Shown piece after piece: positions 47,771-57,700 of a DNA stretch of 64,000 nucleotides (positions are counted from its first letter, which is position 1; every line of letters starts with the position of its first letter). A program made the translations under genes and the position numbers. The notes beneath the pieces were generated by a model, which saw only the letters and a list, made by a program, of their open reading frames with translations, made no database searches and was not told where the DNA came from. Source of the DNA: Petrimonas mucosa. GTDB taxonomy: Bacteria; Bacteroidota; Bacteroidia; Bacteroidales; Dysgonomonadaceae. The stretch is from contig NZ_LT608328.1 of NCBI RefSeq assembly GCF_900095795.1, positions 2,535,001 through 2,599,000 on the forward strand. Reading direction: 5' to 3'.

Positions 47771-47874
47771 AGTCTTTGAATTTTATTGTTTGTTATGGTT
47801 ATTTGCAAAACTAATAAAGTTTTTAGACTATGTTCTTTTTTTACAGGTACAGACACACTTTTTGGAACAGTATC
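47220..47874. repeat. 655-bp exact-looking tandem duplication of the IS256-A right end
   Basis: The sequence from 47220 repeats that from 46565 with a constant offset of 655 bases and ends in the same terminal TTTGGAACAGTATC (47874 against 47219). There is no second left end. It looks like the leftover of one IS256 inserted in another followed by deletion, or a one-ended event. Confidence 0.85.
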
Positions 47875-47888
47875 TAAAAGTATGATTT

Positions 47889-48002
47889 ATGGGTGATATT
47901 GGAAGCATTATTATTATCGTCATAGTCTTCCGTGTCATCTTCCTTGTGCTTAGTGCATGGTGGAGAGGTGATAGCAGGAATGACTTTAGACGTGACAGAT
48001 AG
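47889..48002 (+). CDS. Small single-span membrane peptide (37 residues)
   Basis: MGDIGS, then a hydrophobic run IIIIVIVFRVIFLVLSAWW and a charged tail RGDSRNDFRRDR. Good membrane-peptide layout with positive-inside charge. It lies just inside the cargo, convergent with the GNAT gene (20 bases between stops). Could be a real small protein or the end of a lost gene. Confidence 0.45.
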   Translation: MGDIGSIIIIVIVFRVIFLVLSAWWRGDSRNDFRRDR

Positions 48003-48022
48003 CAGTCTGGCAAAAAGCCACA

Positions 48023-48556
48023 CTACTCTTCTTCGATGTCGTCAGGCCACCAGAACTGTTGCAGTTCGTGGATGATGTCATCCCAATCCTTCATGGTGAA
48101 CGTACCTTCACCCCTCATCATTATTGTCATGGTGATGTCGTTGTAGGTACGATAGACATTTGTGTCCCTAAAGCCGTTGCGAAAATAGAAGTTTTGACGG
48201 CGTTTGCGTTGGTCAATGTTCTCACTGACCTGCGTAGGACTTTCCATGTCCAGGACAAAGGATTGTCCTTTATAGTGTTCTATCATCTGAGTCAGTATCT
48301 TCTGACCATAGCCTTTGCCCCGTAACTCTTCGCATACGGCAAAGTACCAGAACCAGTTGATAGACTTACGTGGATAGACGATGGTGAAGCCAATGAAGTT
48401 CTCGCCATCGTAGTATGCAGTGAAATCCAACGGCATTTCCTCAACCAGGCGCATCAAGTCCTTCCATGGGATTTGTTCGTCTTCAGGAAATGCCGTTTCA
48501 TAGAGCCGTTTTATCTTTTCATTAGTATTTACTGCGGTTATCTGTTTTGTTGTCAT
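48023..48556 (-). CDS. GNAT-family N-acetyltransferase
   Basis: 177 residues from the ATG at 48556 (a TTG-initiated frame reaches 48580 but is less likely). The acetyl-CoA binding loop ELRGKGYGQKIL is the GNAT motif A, preceded by the beta-4 strand FWYFAVCE. Substrate unknown. It is the last gene of the minus-strand operon, 20 bases after the macrodomain gene. GNATs also occur as toxins or as modifiers in defence loci; a metabolic role is equally possible. Confidence 0.8.
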   Translation of the reverse strand: MTTKQITAVNTNEKIKRLYETAFPEDEQIPWKDLMRLVEEMPLDFTAYYDGENFIGFTIVYPRKSINWFWYFAVCEELRGKGYGQKILTQMIEHYKGQSFVLDMESPTQVSENIDQRKRRQNFYFRNGFRDTNVYRTYNDITMTIMMRGEGTFTMKDWDDIIHELQQFWWPDDIEEE

Positions 48557-48576
48557 GGCTATACTATAGTGATTTT

Positions 48577-49272
48577 TCAATCAAACAACGAGGGTTCAGA
48601 ATTGAAATTCATTACAACCTTAAAACAACATTCCATAGTCTTTATACCAATTCCCGGATAATTAATTAAGGAAATCATAGACCGTAAATTATCTGACTTA
48701 ACAGCAGAATCTATCGTATCAATTTGTTTTTGAGTACGTATCTTTGTTACGGCTTTTTTCTTGTTATCTGGAATGGATAGCCAACGACTCTTAAATGTTT
48801 CATACAAATCATCTGAGGCCATTGGGTCATAATCGTATATTTCGACTGGGATATTACATTTTGAGAGATAACGAATCATTATTTCTTTTACAACATCCTT
48901 GTCTAGCCCTCCATTATTAGTACCCAGTAATGGAAAAGCAATTGATGTTACTCCATGACTTTCATATGATTCAACAAATTTAGCTAATCCCTTTTCTATA
49001 TACTCGTATTTACTGGGATATTTCCAATGAAATTTCGTTGGAAAATTAAGAACCCATGGGTCGTTCTCATCACCTTTGTATATCCATAGCTTACCAATAT
49101 TAATGAGATGTTGACGACAATAATCTTTATAAATATCATACATCTTAGGATAGCGTAGTTTGTAAACTAACGCTATCCCCTTTCCCATAACCCCAACACA
49201 ATTGACCGTATTCACTACAGTTTGTGCTTTTGTATTGAATATATTTCCTTTTATAAATGTTATATTATCCAT
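48577..49272 (-). CDS. DarG-like macrodomain protein (putative DNA ADP-ribosyl glycohydrolase antitoxin)
   Basis: 231 residues from the ATG at 49272 (the frame extends to a TTG at 49329 inside the upstream gene; rejected). Macrodomain: GNIFNTKAQTVVNTVNCVGV, MGKGIAL, and NFPTKFHWKYP with Lys80, the position I recall for the catalytic lysine of characterised DarG. DarG removes ADP-ribose put on thymidine in single-stranded DNA by DarT. It starts 4 bases after the stop of a DarT-bearing gene, so the pair reads as a DarTG module. The C-terminal about 70 residues are shorter than in typical DarG. Confidence 0.85.
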   Translation of the reverse strand: MDNITFIKGNIFNTKAQTVVNTVNCVGVMGKGIALVYKLRYPKMYDIYKDYCRQHLINIGKLWIYKGDENDPWVLNFPTKFHWKYPSKYEYIEKGLAKFVESYESHGVTSIAFPLLGTNNGGLDKDVVKEIMIRYLSKCNIPVEIYDYDPMASDDLYETFKSRWLSIPDNKKKAVTKIRTQKQIDTIDSAVKSDNLRSMISLINYPGIGIKTMECCFKVVMNFNSEPSLFD

Positions 49273-49276
49273 ATAA

Positions 49277-52200
49277 TCATGATTTATAGATAAGCCACTG
49301 CTTTGTATCTGCTCTTGGATTCGGATCAACGAGATATATTTCCGAAGGTGGATTATTCTTATTGAAAGTAACTGAAGGATAGATTATTATTCCCGATGAA
49401 ATTTCATTCTTTATCGCTTTCTTGTTAACAATAGATCCACCTTTGACAAGAATATATGCACAGCCATTCAAGTCATAATCAGAAGAAATAGTAATAGAGT
49501 TATCATCTTCAGACATTTCCAGAGATCTCTTGTCATAAGAGTACATGGCATGATTAACCTCAATCCTATCAACTATCTCGTCATCACCCAGATACTTAAT
49601 TAACAACTCCTTCTGGAATTCATCATAACAGAATATCTTTAAGGAATCCAATTTAGAGAAATCCAACTCATCAAATACTAAGAATTCCTGTTGAGATTGC
49701 TCTTTAATTTCCCCCATATACGAACGATGAAGTGCTCGGGCATTGTCATCATGCCAATCTACCATATAAAATGCATCAGATATGTCATTATATAGATATT
49801 TTGTTCTGATTCTTGTTGGATCTACATCAATCTTATATACAGATGCAAAATTGGTTTGCATGTTTCCATTGCTATAATAGCATTTTTCTGGCATCTTTGC
49901 AATAATTTCACAGATGTCAAACTCAAAGAATACCGGCAATGGACACTTTGGTAAATGCAAATTACATGCTTCCGGATAATATGACTTGGGCTTTGACCAA
50001 TTTGTAAGTAGTGTATCATCCCAACCTAAACATTCGTTATAAAATTGGGTTGGAGATTTTGGACGGAAATAGAATCTAGCATACGGATGAGCTTTATTTG
50101 TGCGATGAACTACAGCACCAGCTGCATCGTATTTCAATGCTTTACTTTCCTCTGCCTTGTTTCTACTTAATATCTTTCTGTTCTTTATTATATCTATCGC
50201 ATTAAACATATGCGAGAAATGGTAAACCTTTAAACTGCTATAGCCATTTGTGTTACAATGGGACAGTATATCAACAAATTTGACTCTATTCAGTTCCTTT
50301 TCAAAATCCTTATATAAATCTGCACTAAAGTCAACCGAGTCATTTTTACTGAAGGCTACCCAATCTATCTTATTTCGATATTGGTGCAAGAATTCTTCAG
50401 GAAAAACAATTGATGCAGAAGACAATTTTGTCCAATCAATAAAATCCTTAACAGTCTCAATGTCAGAGAGGTCAAACTCATTGTAGTTGAACCGTCTGTT
50501 TACGATTTCCCAAATTAAAGAATCCTTATATTTTACGAATATATGATTTGTGAGATTGATATTCTCTGAAACATATGACCAATCGAGTAGTTTTGCAAAC
50601 TCATCAAGAATATTTTCTTCATTAATATCTACTACTTTCTTATTGGATGTAAGTATTTTCCAGTCAAGGAAATCTTTATATTCTCTTACGAATGAAAGGT
50701 CTATTTGTTGGTTCTTAGAGAGTGCGCTCCAGTTTATTTCTGCACCCTTTTCACATGCCTGTTTAAGAGAATCTATCGATGGAATAAAAGATGGATTACT
50801 TGACAAATTAAACCAACTGAAATTGATGTCCTTCATTAAATCAAGTAGTGCATCATTAAAATGCAATTCTCTCTTTGACACAACATCATCCCAAGATATT
50901 GAAGACTTTATTTCTGAATCTTTTAAGAGTTCACGAAGTTTTGTCTCATCCCATTTAATACTGGAATTCTTAGAAAGTGCATTCCAATCCCATGCTTTTT
51001 CTCTATTCTCAAAAATAAAGCCAAATGAGATTTTTGTGCTATTATTTGCTGATAAGGCTTTCCAGTTCCATTCTTCTTCAATGAAACTTTGAACCATATC
51101 GTCATCTATGTTAATATCTTCTCGTGTTGAGATTAGCCCAAAATTCAAACGATCACGATACTTGCGTAAATACTTTCCTTTATGTTCAGGAAGAAGGCAA
51201 ATACCGAATTGACTTATATAGTTCCAGTCCCACCTATCAGGCTTTATTTCAAAGAAAACATCATTTTTCTTCTGAATAGCATCAAGTCTTGTTAAGGATG
51301 AAAAATCCCATTTGTATTTATCATCATTAAGCTTTGACTTAATAATTGTCTTCCATGTCCTATAAACATATGTTTCGGAGTCATACTCAAACATATTGTC
51401 TGCAGCCTTACATGCTGACAAGGCTTTTCTGTCAATATAGGCATGTGCTTCGTTTACAAAACCATCTATGTCAGTAAGTGTACTATATATATAACTATAG
51501 TCCCATTCATAACCATTGGTTGGATTATATATTTCGGATATTTCCAAAAGTTCTACTGGAGAGTACAAACGTGATATTGTTGTCCAGCAACTCTTCTTAA
51601 TATTGTCTTCGAGTACGGCAATTGCATCCCTAACGTGATCGAGATTCTCTTTGACATATGTTTGCTGGATTTTCTCATTCAATATTACATTCCAATCCCA
51701 ATATGAAGCATATTTTGATAAATTATCAATAACAAAATCTGTATCAAAACGGCGGGTTATTATAGACCAATCCCAAGATGCATTATGAAGATCCCTATAT
51801 TTCAGAATCACTGATAATGCCATGTTTTCATTTATATAATCCCAATCAAGATGTTCTGAGACAACAGGATTATTGTCTATCAATGTGGCAAAGTCATTGT
51901 CTGCAATATTACAGATTCGTGAGGAAACAATATCCCAATCAAGGAAATCCATTTTTTCTGCTAGAATCTTTATCAGAACACTATCTTCAACCCTTGCAGA
52001 TATCAAATCCCAATCCCAAACCCTTTCGAGCTCAGAATCAACAATATCATCATATGAAAGAAGCGGAGTTATCTTTTCTATAGCTATTCCTTGATTCCAA
52101 AAAGAAATATATTCTTTGAAATGAAGATGCAAGAAGACCGCATCTACTCTTTGAGTTATAACTGACCAATCCCAATAATCAACGTAATTAGCAAAATTTC

Positions 52201-54724
52201 CCTGTATAAAATCAACAGAAAGATTTTGAGATAGTACGTTCCAGTCCAATTTCTCCTTACAACTATCCAAACGCTCTGGTACTTCTTCAAATAAAGGGAC
52301 TAACCGTTGAGATATAATTGTTTTATCCCAATTTTCTTTAATCTTACTATAGATAAAATCAATGGTTAGAATTGAGGATAATCTGGTCCAAATACTACTA
52401 CAATATAAAAGATTGATTGATGCAAGTCTTTCATCAATGCCATCTATGTATACAGCCAGACCTAATTCATCAAAATACTGTTCAATCTGTTCAGGAGATG
52501 CCAAATTCAACCAAGGAGAAATCGCTTCTCGGTGATTGCTAAGCGAGGTGCAGAATCTCTCATCAGCCACAATTGCTTTATTCTTAGCCAGAACACACCA
52601 ATTCCAAGGGAAAGAGCTATATTCGAGTACTGCATCATAATTGCTAATTACTGATGACACATAAGAAGCATTTTCGTCACTTCTCATCCATTGATTATGA
52701 GAGGCAAAAAAGTCAAGCGTAAATTCTTTATTTGAAACACGCATCCATTCACTATACAATACCTTATCCTTACCAAGAACAAGAAACTCTTCTGATAGTG
52801 AAAAACTTGTATTTCTAGACAAAGCATTCCAATCCCATTCAAACTCAGAATATTCTTTTATAAGTGCAAGATCTGAAACCTTTTCAGAGATATACGTGAA
52901 GTCCTCAGGGGTATCAATCTTATGATGATACTTTTTGAAAAATTCTGGTGTCCACTCGACATAAGGGAATTGAGCGAATCCTTTTACCGTCCCTATTGTT
53001 TTCCAAGACAACAGGCTACAGTCCTCCAAATACTTGATCAAGTCATCTGACCATATATAATTTGACTTAGAACCAAGATTGTAAGAATTCAATTGTCCAT
53101 TTGACTTAATAACCTTTATAACTTCTGCGAAAGACCTATTAGAAACGATTGACTTAACAAACTCTGGGTCTGTAAAAATCCTATCAAGAAGAATGTTGGT
53201 GTATGCAGCAATATAATCTTTTATCACATCTATACTATCAGTTACTAGTGTAATATCCGCTTCTTTTGCCACAAACAACCAATTCCATCTTTTATTACAA
53301 TACTTTACAATTAAGTCTTGATGATTAGATGGTAACCAACTGGTTAAGTTGTAAAAATCAATATTTAAGCGTTCGATATTGTTAATAACGAAATCAACAT
53401 CAAGGAATGGTTCAACAATTTCCCAATCCCACTCAACACTTGTGTTTTCATCACAGAGCATTAATTCCTGAGCTTGCTCCTTAGTAATATCATTACGAGA
53501 AAGGACAATGCTCATATCCCACTTATGATTTGCGCAATATTCTATAATGAAATGGATTGGCAATCTGCGCGAAAGCGTTATCATGTCAAATCTAGAATAT
53601 GGTTCTGCCAAATGTGAGATAATAATATCTTCTGGACAACATCTTGAAATGTAGTCCCAGTTATTATCATTACACAACACATTTCTAACAACATAATTAT
53701 ATGTGTCAGAATCACTCCAGTCAGTTCGTTTGTCCCTAACAATGAAATCGAACTCTTCTTGTTCTATCTCATCTTCAAAATAACGGATTTCATTGTAATT
53801 AATAGTAGAATCTGCGTTATTAATCAGTTTTGAATATAAAGCTTTCTTTATTTTCTTATTAAAGAGATATGCGTTCTGTTCACGAAATAATATATCTGTT
53901 GCTGGAGAAGACACCTTGTCATCAAACATAACAATAGGATAATATTCTCCACCATATTGATATAGACAAACGTCAAAATACTTAGAATAATATTTCCATT
54001 CAGGAAGCATACTTGCTTCAAAAACATTTGTGGACCTGTTTGATTGAAGATTTATACGATTAATTAAATCGTCAGAATAATCAATATTGATTTGATCAGG
54101 ATTGAAGTCTTTAACAGGCACAATGTCTGTAATTTCAGAACATACCCCTAAGGCTGAATAGAAAGGAAAATCAATAGTATCTATTGGTAAAATGGACTTG
54201 TTTACATTTTCAAGAATACATTTCTTGCCATCAAAGAAAGAGAACTTGCAGTTCATTTCCAAAGCTTTTTTACCCAATCCTGTAAGACGGATATATTTGA
54301 TTGCCGCTTTTTTATCTGCATTCTCTTCAGTACTACCTTCGGAAACTTCAACATTTAACTGTTCGTCTAAACAACAATTCACTTCTTCTGTTTCTTCAAC
54401 TACCAGATGCCACTTGAAAACAGAATCGATCATGCTGTTAAATAGTGATACTTCTGCCTGGTCACGATAGAAACGTTTGCCTCCAAAAGCTCTATCTGCA
54501 ACATCAAAACCAAGAGTTAGAGCTATATCCTCCTTGGTAATTCTATTACCCTCTAAAGAATTTATAAGACGAAGCAAAACTACCTCCAACTCTGTTAGAG
54601 GTTCGGTTTTATAAAACCTTACAGCACATACAGTCTCCTTTACAGACCATTCACGTAGTTTACTGTCTTTTGGTTGAGACTTGTAAACAAGGGTGCCATC
54701 ATTTATAATTTCACTATATTGCAT
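49277..54724 (-). CDS. Giant repeat protein with C-terminal DarT-like ADP-ribosyltransferase
   Basis: 1815 residues from the ATG at 54724, 2 bases after the helicase stop (a TTG start two codons earlier overlaps it). The N-terminus has a winged-helix-like segment (about 45-175: LTELEVVLLRLINSLEG ... YIRLTGLGKKAL). From about 330 to 1490 it consists of many degenerate repeats of roughly 25-50 residues with the core WDW..(I/L)(S/T).(R/N), for example WDWDLISARVEDSVLIKILA and WDWNALSKNSSIKWDETKL. Residues about 1498-1730 are DarT-like: VYHFSHMFNAIDIIKNRKIL, AHPYARFYFRPKSP and QQEFLVFDE (catalytic-type Glu1680). DarT ADP-ribosylates DNA. Free DarT is about 200-220 residues, so this fusion is exceptional. 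The repeats probably form a helical solenoid that senses a trigger or restrains the toxin. Confidence 0.82.
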   Translation of the reverse strand: MQYSEIINDGTLVYKSQPKDSKLREWSVKETVCAVRFYKTEPLTELEVVLLRLINSLEGNRITKEDIALTLGFDVADRAFGGKRFYRDQAEVSLFNSMIDSVFKWHLVVEETEEVNCCLDEQLNVEVSEGSTEENADKKAAIKYIRLTGLGKKALEMNCKFSFFDGKKCILENVNKSILPIDTIDFPFYSALGVCSEITDIVPVKDFNPDQINIDYSDDLINRINLQSNRSTNVFEASMLPEWKYYSKYFDVCLYQYGGEYYPIVMFDDKVSSPATDILFREQNAYLFNKKIKKALYSKLINNADSTINYNEIRYFEDEIEQEEFDFIVRDKRTDWSDSDTYNYVVRNVLCNDNNWDYISRCCPEDIIISHLAEPYSRFDMITLSRRLPIHFIIEYCANHKWDMSIVLSRNDITKEQAQELMLCDENTSVEWDWEIVEPFLDVDFVINNIERLNIDFYNLTSWLPSNHQDLIVKYCNKRWNWLFVAKEADITLVTDSIDVIKDYIAAYTNILLDRIFTDPEFVKSIVSNRSFAEVIKVIKSNGQLNSYNLGSKSNYIWSDDLIKYLEDCSLLSWKTIGTVKGFAQFPYVEWTPEFFKKYHHKIDTPEDFTYISEKVSDLALIKEYSEFEWDWNALSRNTSFSLSEEFLVLGKDKVLYSEWMRVSNKEFTLDFFASHNQWMRSDENASYVSSVISNYDAVLEYSSFPWNWCVLAKNKAIVADERFCTSLSNHREAISPWLNLASPEQIEQYFDELGLAVYIDGIDERLASINLLYCSSIWTRLSSILTIDFIYSKIKENWDKTIISQRLVPLFEEVPERLDSCKEKLDWNVLSQNLSVDFIQGNFANYVDYWDWSVITQRVDAVFLHLHFKEYISFWNQGIAIEKITPLLSYDDIVDSELERVWDWDLISARVEDSVLIKILAEKMDFLDWDIVSSRICNIADNDFATLIDNNPVVSEHLDWDYINENMALSVILKYRDLHNASWDWSIITRRFDTDFVIDNLSKYASYWDWNVILNEKIQQTYVKENLDHVRDAIAVLEDNIKKSCWTTISRLYSPVELLEISEIYNPTNGYEWDYSYIYSTLTDIDGFVNEAHAYIDRKALSACKAADNMFEYDSETYVYRTWKTIIKSKLNDDKYKWDFSSLTRLDAIQKKNDVFFEIKPDRWDWNYISQFGICLLPEHKGKYLRKYRDRLNFGLISTREDINIDDDMVQSFIEEEWNWKALSANNSTKISFGFIFENREKAWDWNALSKNSSIKWDETKLRELLKDSEIKSSISWDDVVSKRELHFNDALLDLMKDINFSWFNLSSNPSFIPSIDSLKQACEKGAEINWSALSKNQQIDLSFVREYKDFLDWKILTSNKKVVDINEENILDEFAKLLDWSYVSENINLTNHIFVKYKDSLIWEIVNRRFNYNEFDLSDIETVKDFIDWTKLSSASIVFPEEFLHQYRNKIDWVAFSKNDSVDFSADLYKDFEKELNRVKFVDILSHCNTNGYSSLKVYHFSHMFNAIDIIKNRKILSRNKAEESKALKYDAAGAVVHRTNKAHPYARFYFRPKSPTQFYNECLGWDDTLLTNWSKPKSYYPEACNLHLPKCPLPVFFEFDICEIIAKMPEKCYYSNGNMQTNFASVYKIDVDPTRIRTKYLYNDISDAFYMVDWHDDNARALHRSYMGEIKEQSQQEFLVFDELDFSKLDSLKIFCYDEFQKELLIKYLGDDEIVDRIEVNHAMYSYDKRSLEMSEDDNSITISSDYDLNGCAYILVKGGSIVNKKAIKNEISSGIIIYPSVTFNKNNPPSEIYLVDPNPRADTKQWLIYKS

Positions 54725-54726
54725 AA

Positions 54727-57700
54727 TCAATTGTCTGCTATGTTATGTAAATGTTGTAAATAAATCCCATACCAAAGTCCAGTACCACTCACATGAATTT
54801 CTTTAATATTGAAACGATCCATTAGTGACAGGAACATCGGCAAACCTAAACGCATTGTTATTTGGTCATCGAGTCGTTTACTACTTCCAGATGCTTCAAA
54901 GTCAAACTCATTCAGTTGTTCAACTGTATCGAATTGATCCAGAATAGCCTGAGTGCAGGTCTCAATACAAGCTTCAATTTTTTCGCGTGTCATTACTCTA
55001 TCATGCTGGGCTGCATTATTCTTTCCACCAGTTGCATGCGTAATAGCAGTTCCTACACTAATACAGAAACTCTCAGTTTCCGATGTCATAGCATCCCCCA
55101 TATTTTTGTAGAATACGACCAATCGTTCCTTCAACTTCTGGTCACTACGCTTTAACGCTTCTGAAACAGGAGTATCTCTATCTGAATCCAAGAATAAAAT
55201 ATTACGTAAAGCCGTAGTACCAAGATTTATACTATATGAACTAACAAGGTCACTATTTTGGAATACAGACACTTCAGTAGATCCACCACCTTGATCAATC
55301 ATAATAACATGTTGAGAAGACAACATTTGTTGCTTATACCTAGAACTGAATAGATAAGCAAACATAGTGGAAACCGATTCTTCTTTTTTAGAAAGAATAC
55401 GAACATTAATGCCAGTCTTCTCTTTTATAAATGCTATGATATCATCACGATTACGAGCTGTACGGTATGCGGCAGTTGCTACAGTATAAACTACATCAAC
55501 ATCTTCCTGCATCATTACTCGTTTCCAATTACGAATTGTTGGTAAAACGTTTCTCTCAAAATAACGTAAGTTCATGTCATTCTGAGCATCCAAGCCCTTA
55601 CCAGTTTCTGTTTTATTGGCATTTCTAATAAAGTTTTGGAAGTTAAATTCGTCAACTTTAGCATTTTTAATCAATTCCTGATCTTTACCAATCAAACACT
55701 TCACAGCCTTAGTCGAAAGTTCAAGGACAGCTATTTTAGGATTTATCCTATTAGCATTTGGTTTCAGCCAAGTTTCAATCACTCTAAGATGTCCATCGGT
55801 TTCAGGATTAATATCTCTAGTGTTGAGATTTGCTGAACGGTTCTTAGAAATAGGACGTGGGCGTTTCTTCATTAGTTTGTGTTCCCAATGAATTATTCTA
55901 CCATTCGGATTGTTTTTGATGCTATCAAAGACATTCTTATAAATAGCTTCTCCTTCTTTGTTTTTGTATGTAGAATAATGTGCACTATTGCCCACTATGA
56001 TCAATAGACGCTTGGCACGAGACAAAGCTACATTCAGACGATTGGGGGATTTTGCAAAGCCAAAGTCCGTTTGCTTTCTGTAGCCCAAATCCTTATAAAC
56101 GCGATAGTCTGGAGCCTGCTTCTCATTTTCTGCAATACAATTACTTCTTACTAGAGAAACAATTACAACATTCCTTTCCATACCTTGGAATCTATCAACA
56201 GAACTTGGCTTTAATGTCAGTTTCCCTGAATACTTCCCCTGCAGCTGTCTTAATAACCTTAACTGAGCTCCATAGAAAGTAATCAATCCTATCTCTTTGT
56301 CCTCTTCATTTACAAATTTATCATTGTAAGAAGCAAATGAATCTGACGAAGCCATCTGGGACAACACCCATTCTATAGCATCCACTTCACCACGGTTTGT
56401 TCGCGATGTACCTTCTGCAATTTCAGGTGAATTAGTATCAATCCAAATCACATGATTCTCTGGTGATATAAGTCCCTCGATGTTTATCCCGTGATAACGT
56501 GAGAACGGGGTGCCTTCAGACTCATAGTCCTCATTAATAAAACCACATTCCAATCCGCCATCTTTTGTGTAAAATTGCTCAATAACTTTATTTATATCAG
56601 GATGCATTCGATATTGTTTTCTAAATGTCCCCTTGATAGAATCGTTCGCTTGAGTAAAAAGGCGTTCAAAGTGCGATTTTTCGAGTTGGTCAAAATGATA
56701 CCTGACAAATTTTTCCAACTCGATAATTTGCTCTTTCTCTTCTACATCAACAGATTGTAGTGCTTGGTAATGAAGCTTGTATAGAATATCTTCTCTATCA
56801 AGATTTGGCGGAAGTTGACGATGATCTCCAATTATAATTGACTTTGTTCCATAAACCAAAGGCATAGATAATTCTGAAGGTGTCGCTTTTGATGCTTCAT
56901 CCTGAACGACCACATCAAATGCTAAATGCTCATCGTCCATAAAAACGGTTTTATATCGTTTCATAAAACGACTTTCTACATCTTCTTTCTGAGATTCTAT
57001 AGCAGCATAGTTCTTTTCAGTGATGGAGCTACAAGTTGCTCCTATAACATTACAATTATTACGATAAAGATTAAATACCTTTTTACGAAACTCCATAGGT
57101 AGATTGAGCATGAAATGAAACCATGCTCTTTCTATTGTCTCATCTTGAATCTGTGAGCGATTAATGATATTCTTCATCCATCTAACCAAGACGATGTTGT
57201 CTTGATTAAATAGTTTATACTCATCAGACTCTTCAATAGCTCGATTGTCTTCTGCCAATATATAATTTTTGGAAAAATCAATACCAGCCCATTTCATCAT
57301 CTCTGTGATTGCATATGGTAAGCCTTCAGACGAGAATTTATCACCAGCGCCAATTCGTATGGGCTTTACAATGTTATGATCAGAGAATTTCAAACGGTCT
57401 AATGCATTATCTACTGCCAAGTTCGCTTCTGAGGTGAGCAGAGTACGATCTTTAGGATTTGTCAATGCTAATTGCCAAATTAATTCAGCTATAGCAGTTG
57501 ATTTTCCTGTTCCTGGAGGCCCCTGTATTACGGCTAAATCCTTTGCTTCGACAGCCTTTGCAATTGATTCTATCTGCCACTCGTTTAAGTGTTTATTTAG
57601 CTGATTAGCTTTAATTTGTTCAATTCTGCTCTTTACTTTTTTTTCGTCAGTTGGAGTCGCTTTACTAGCATCAAACAAATAGCTCGCAAGCATAGGATTT

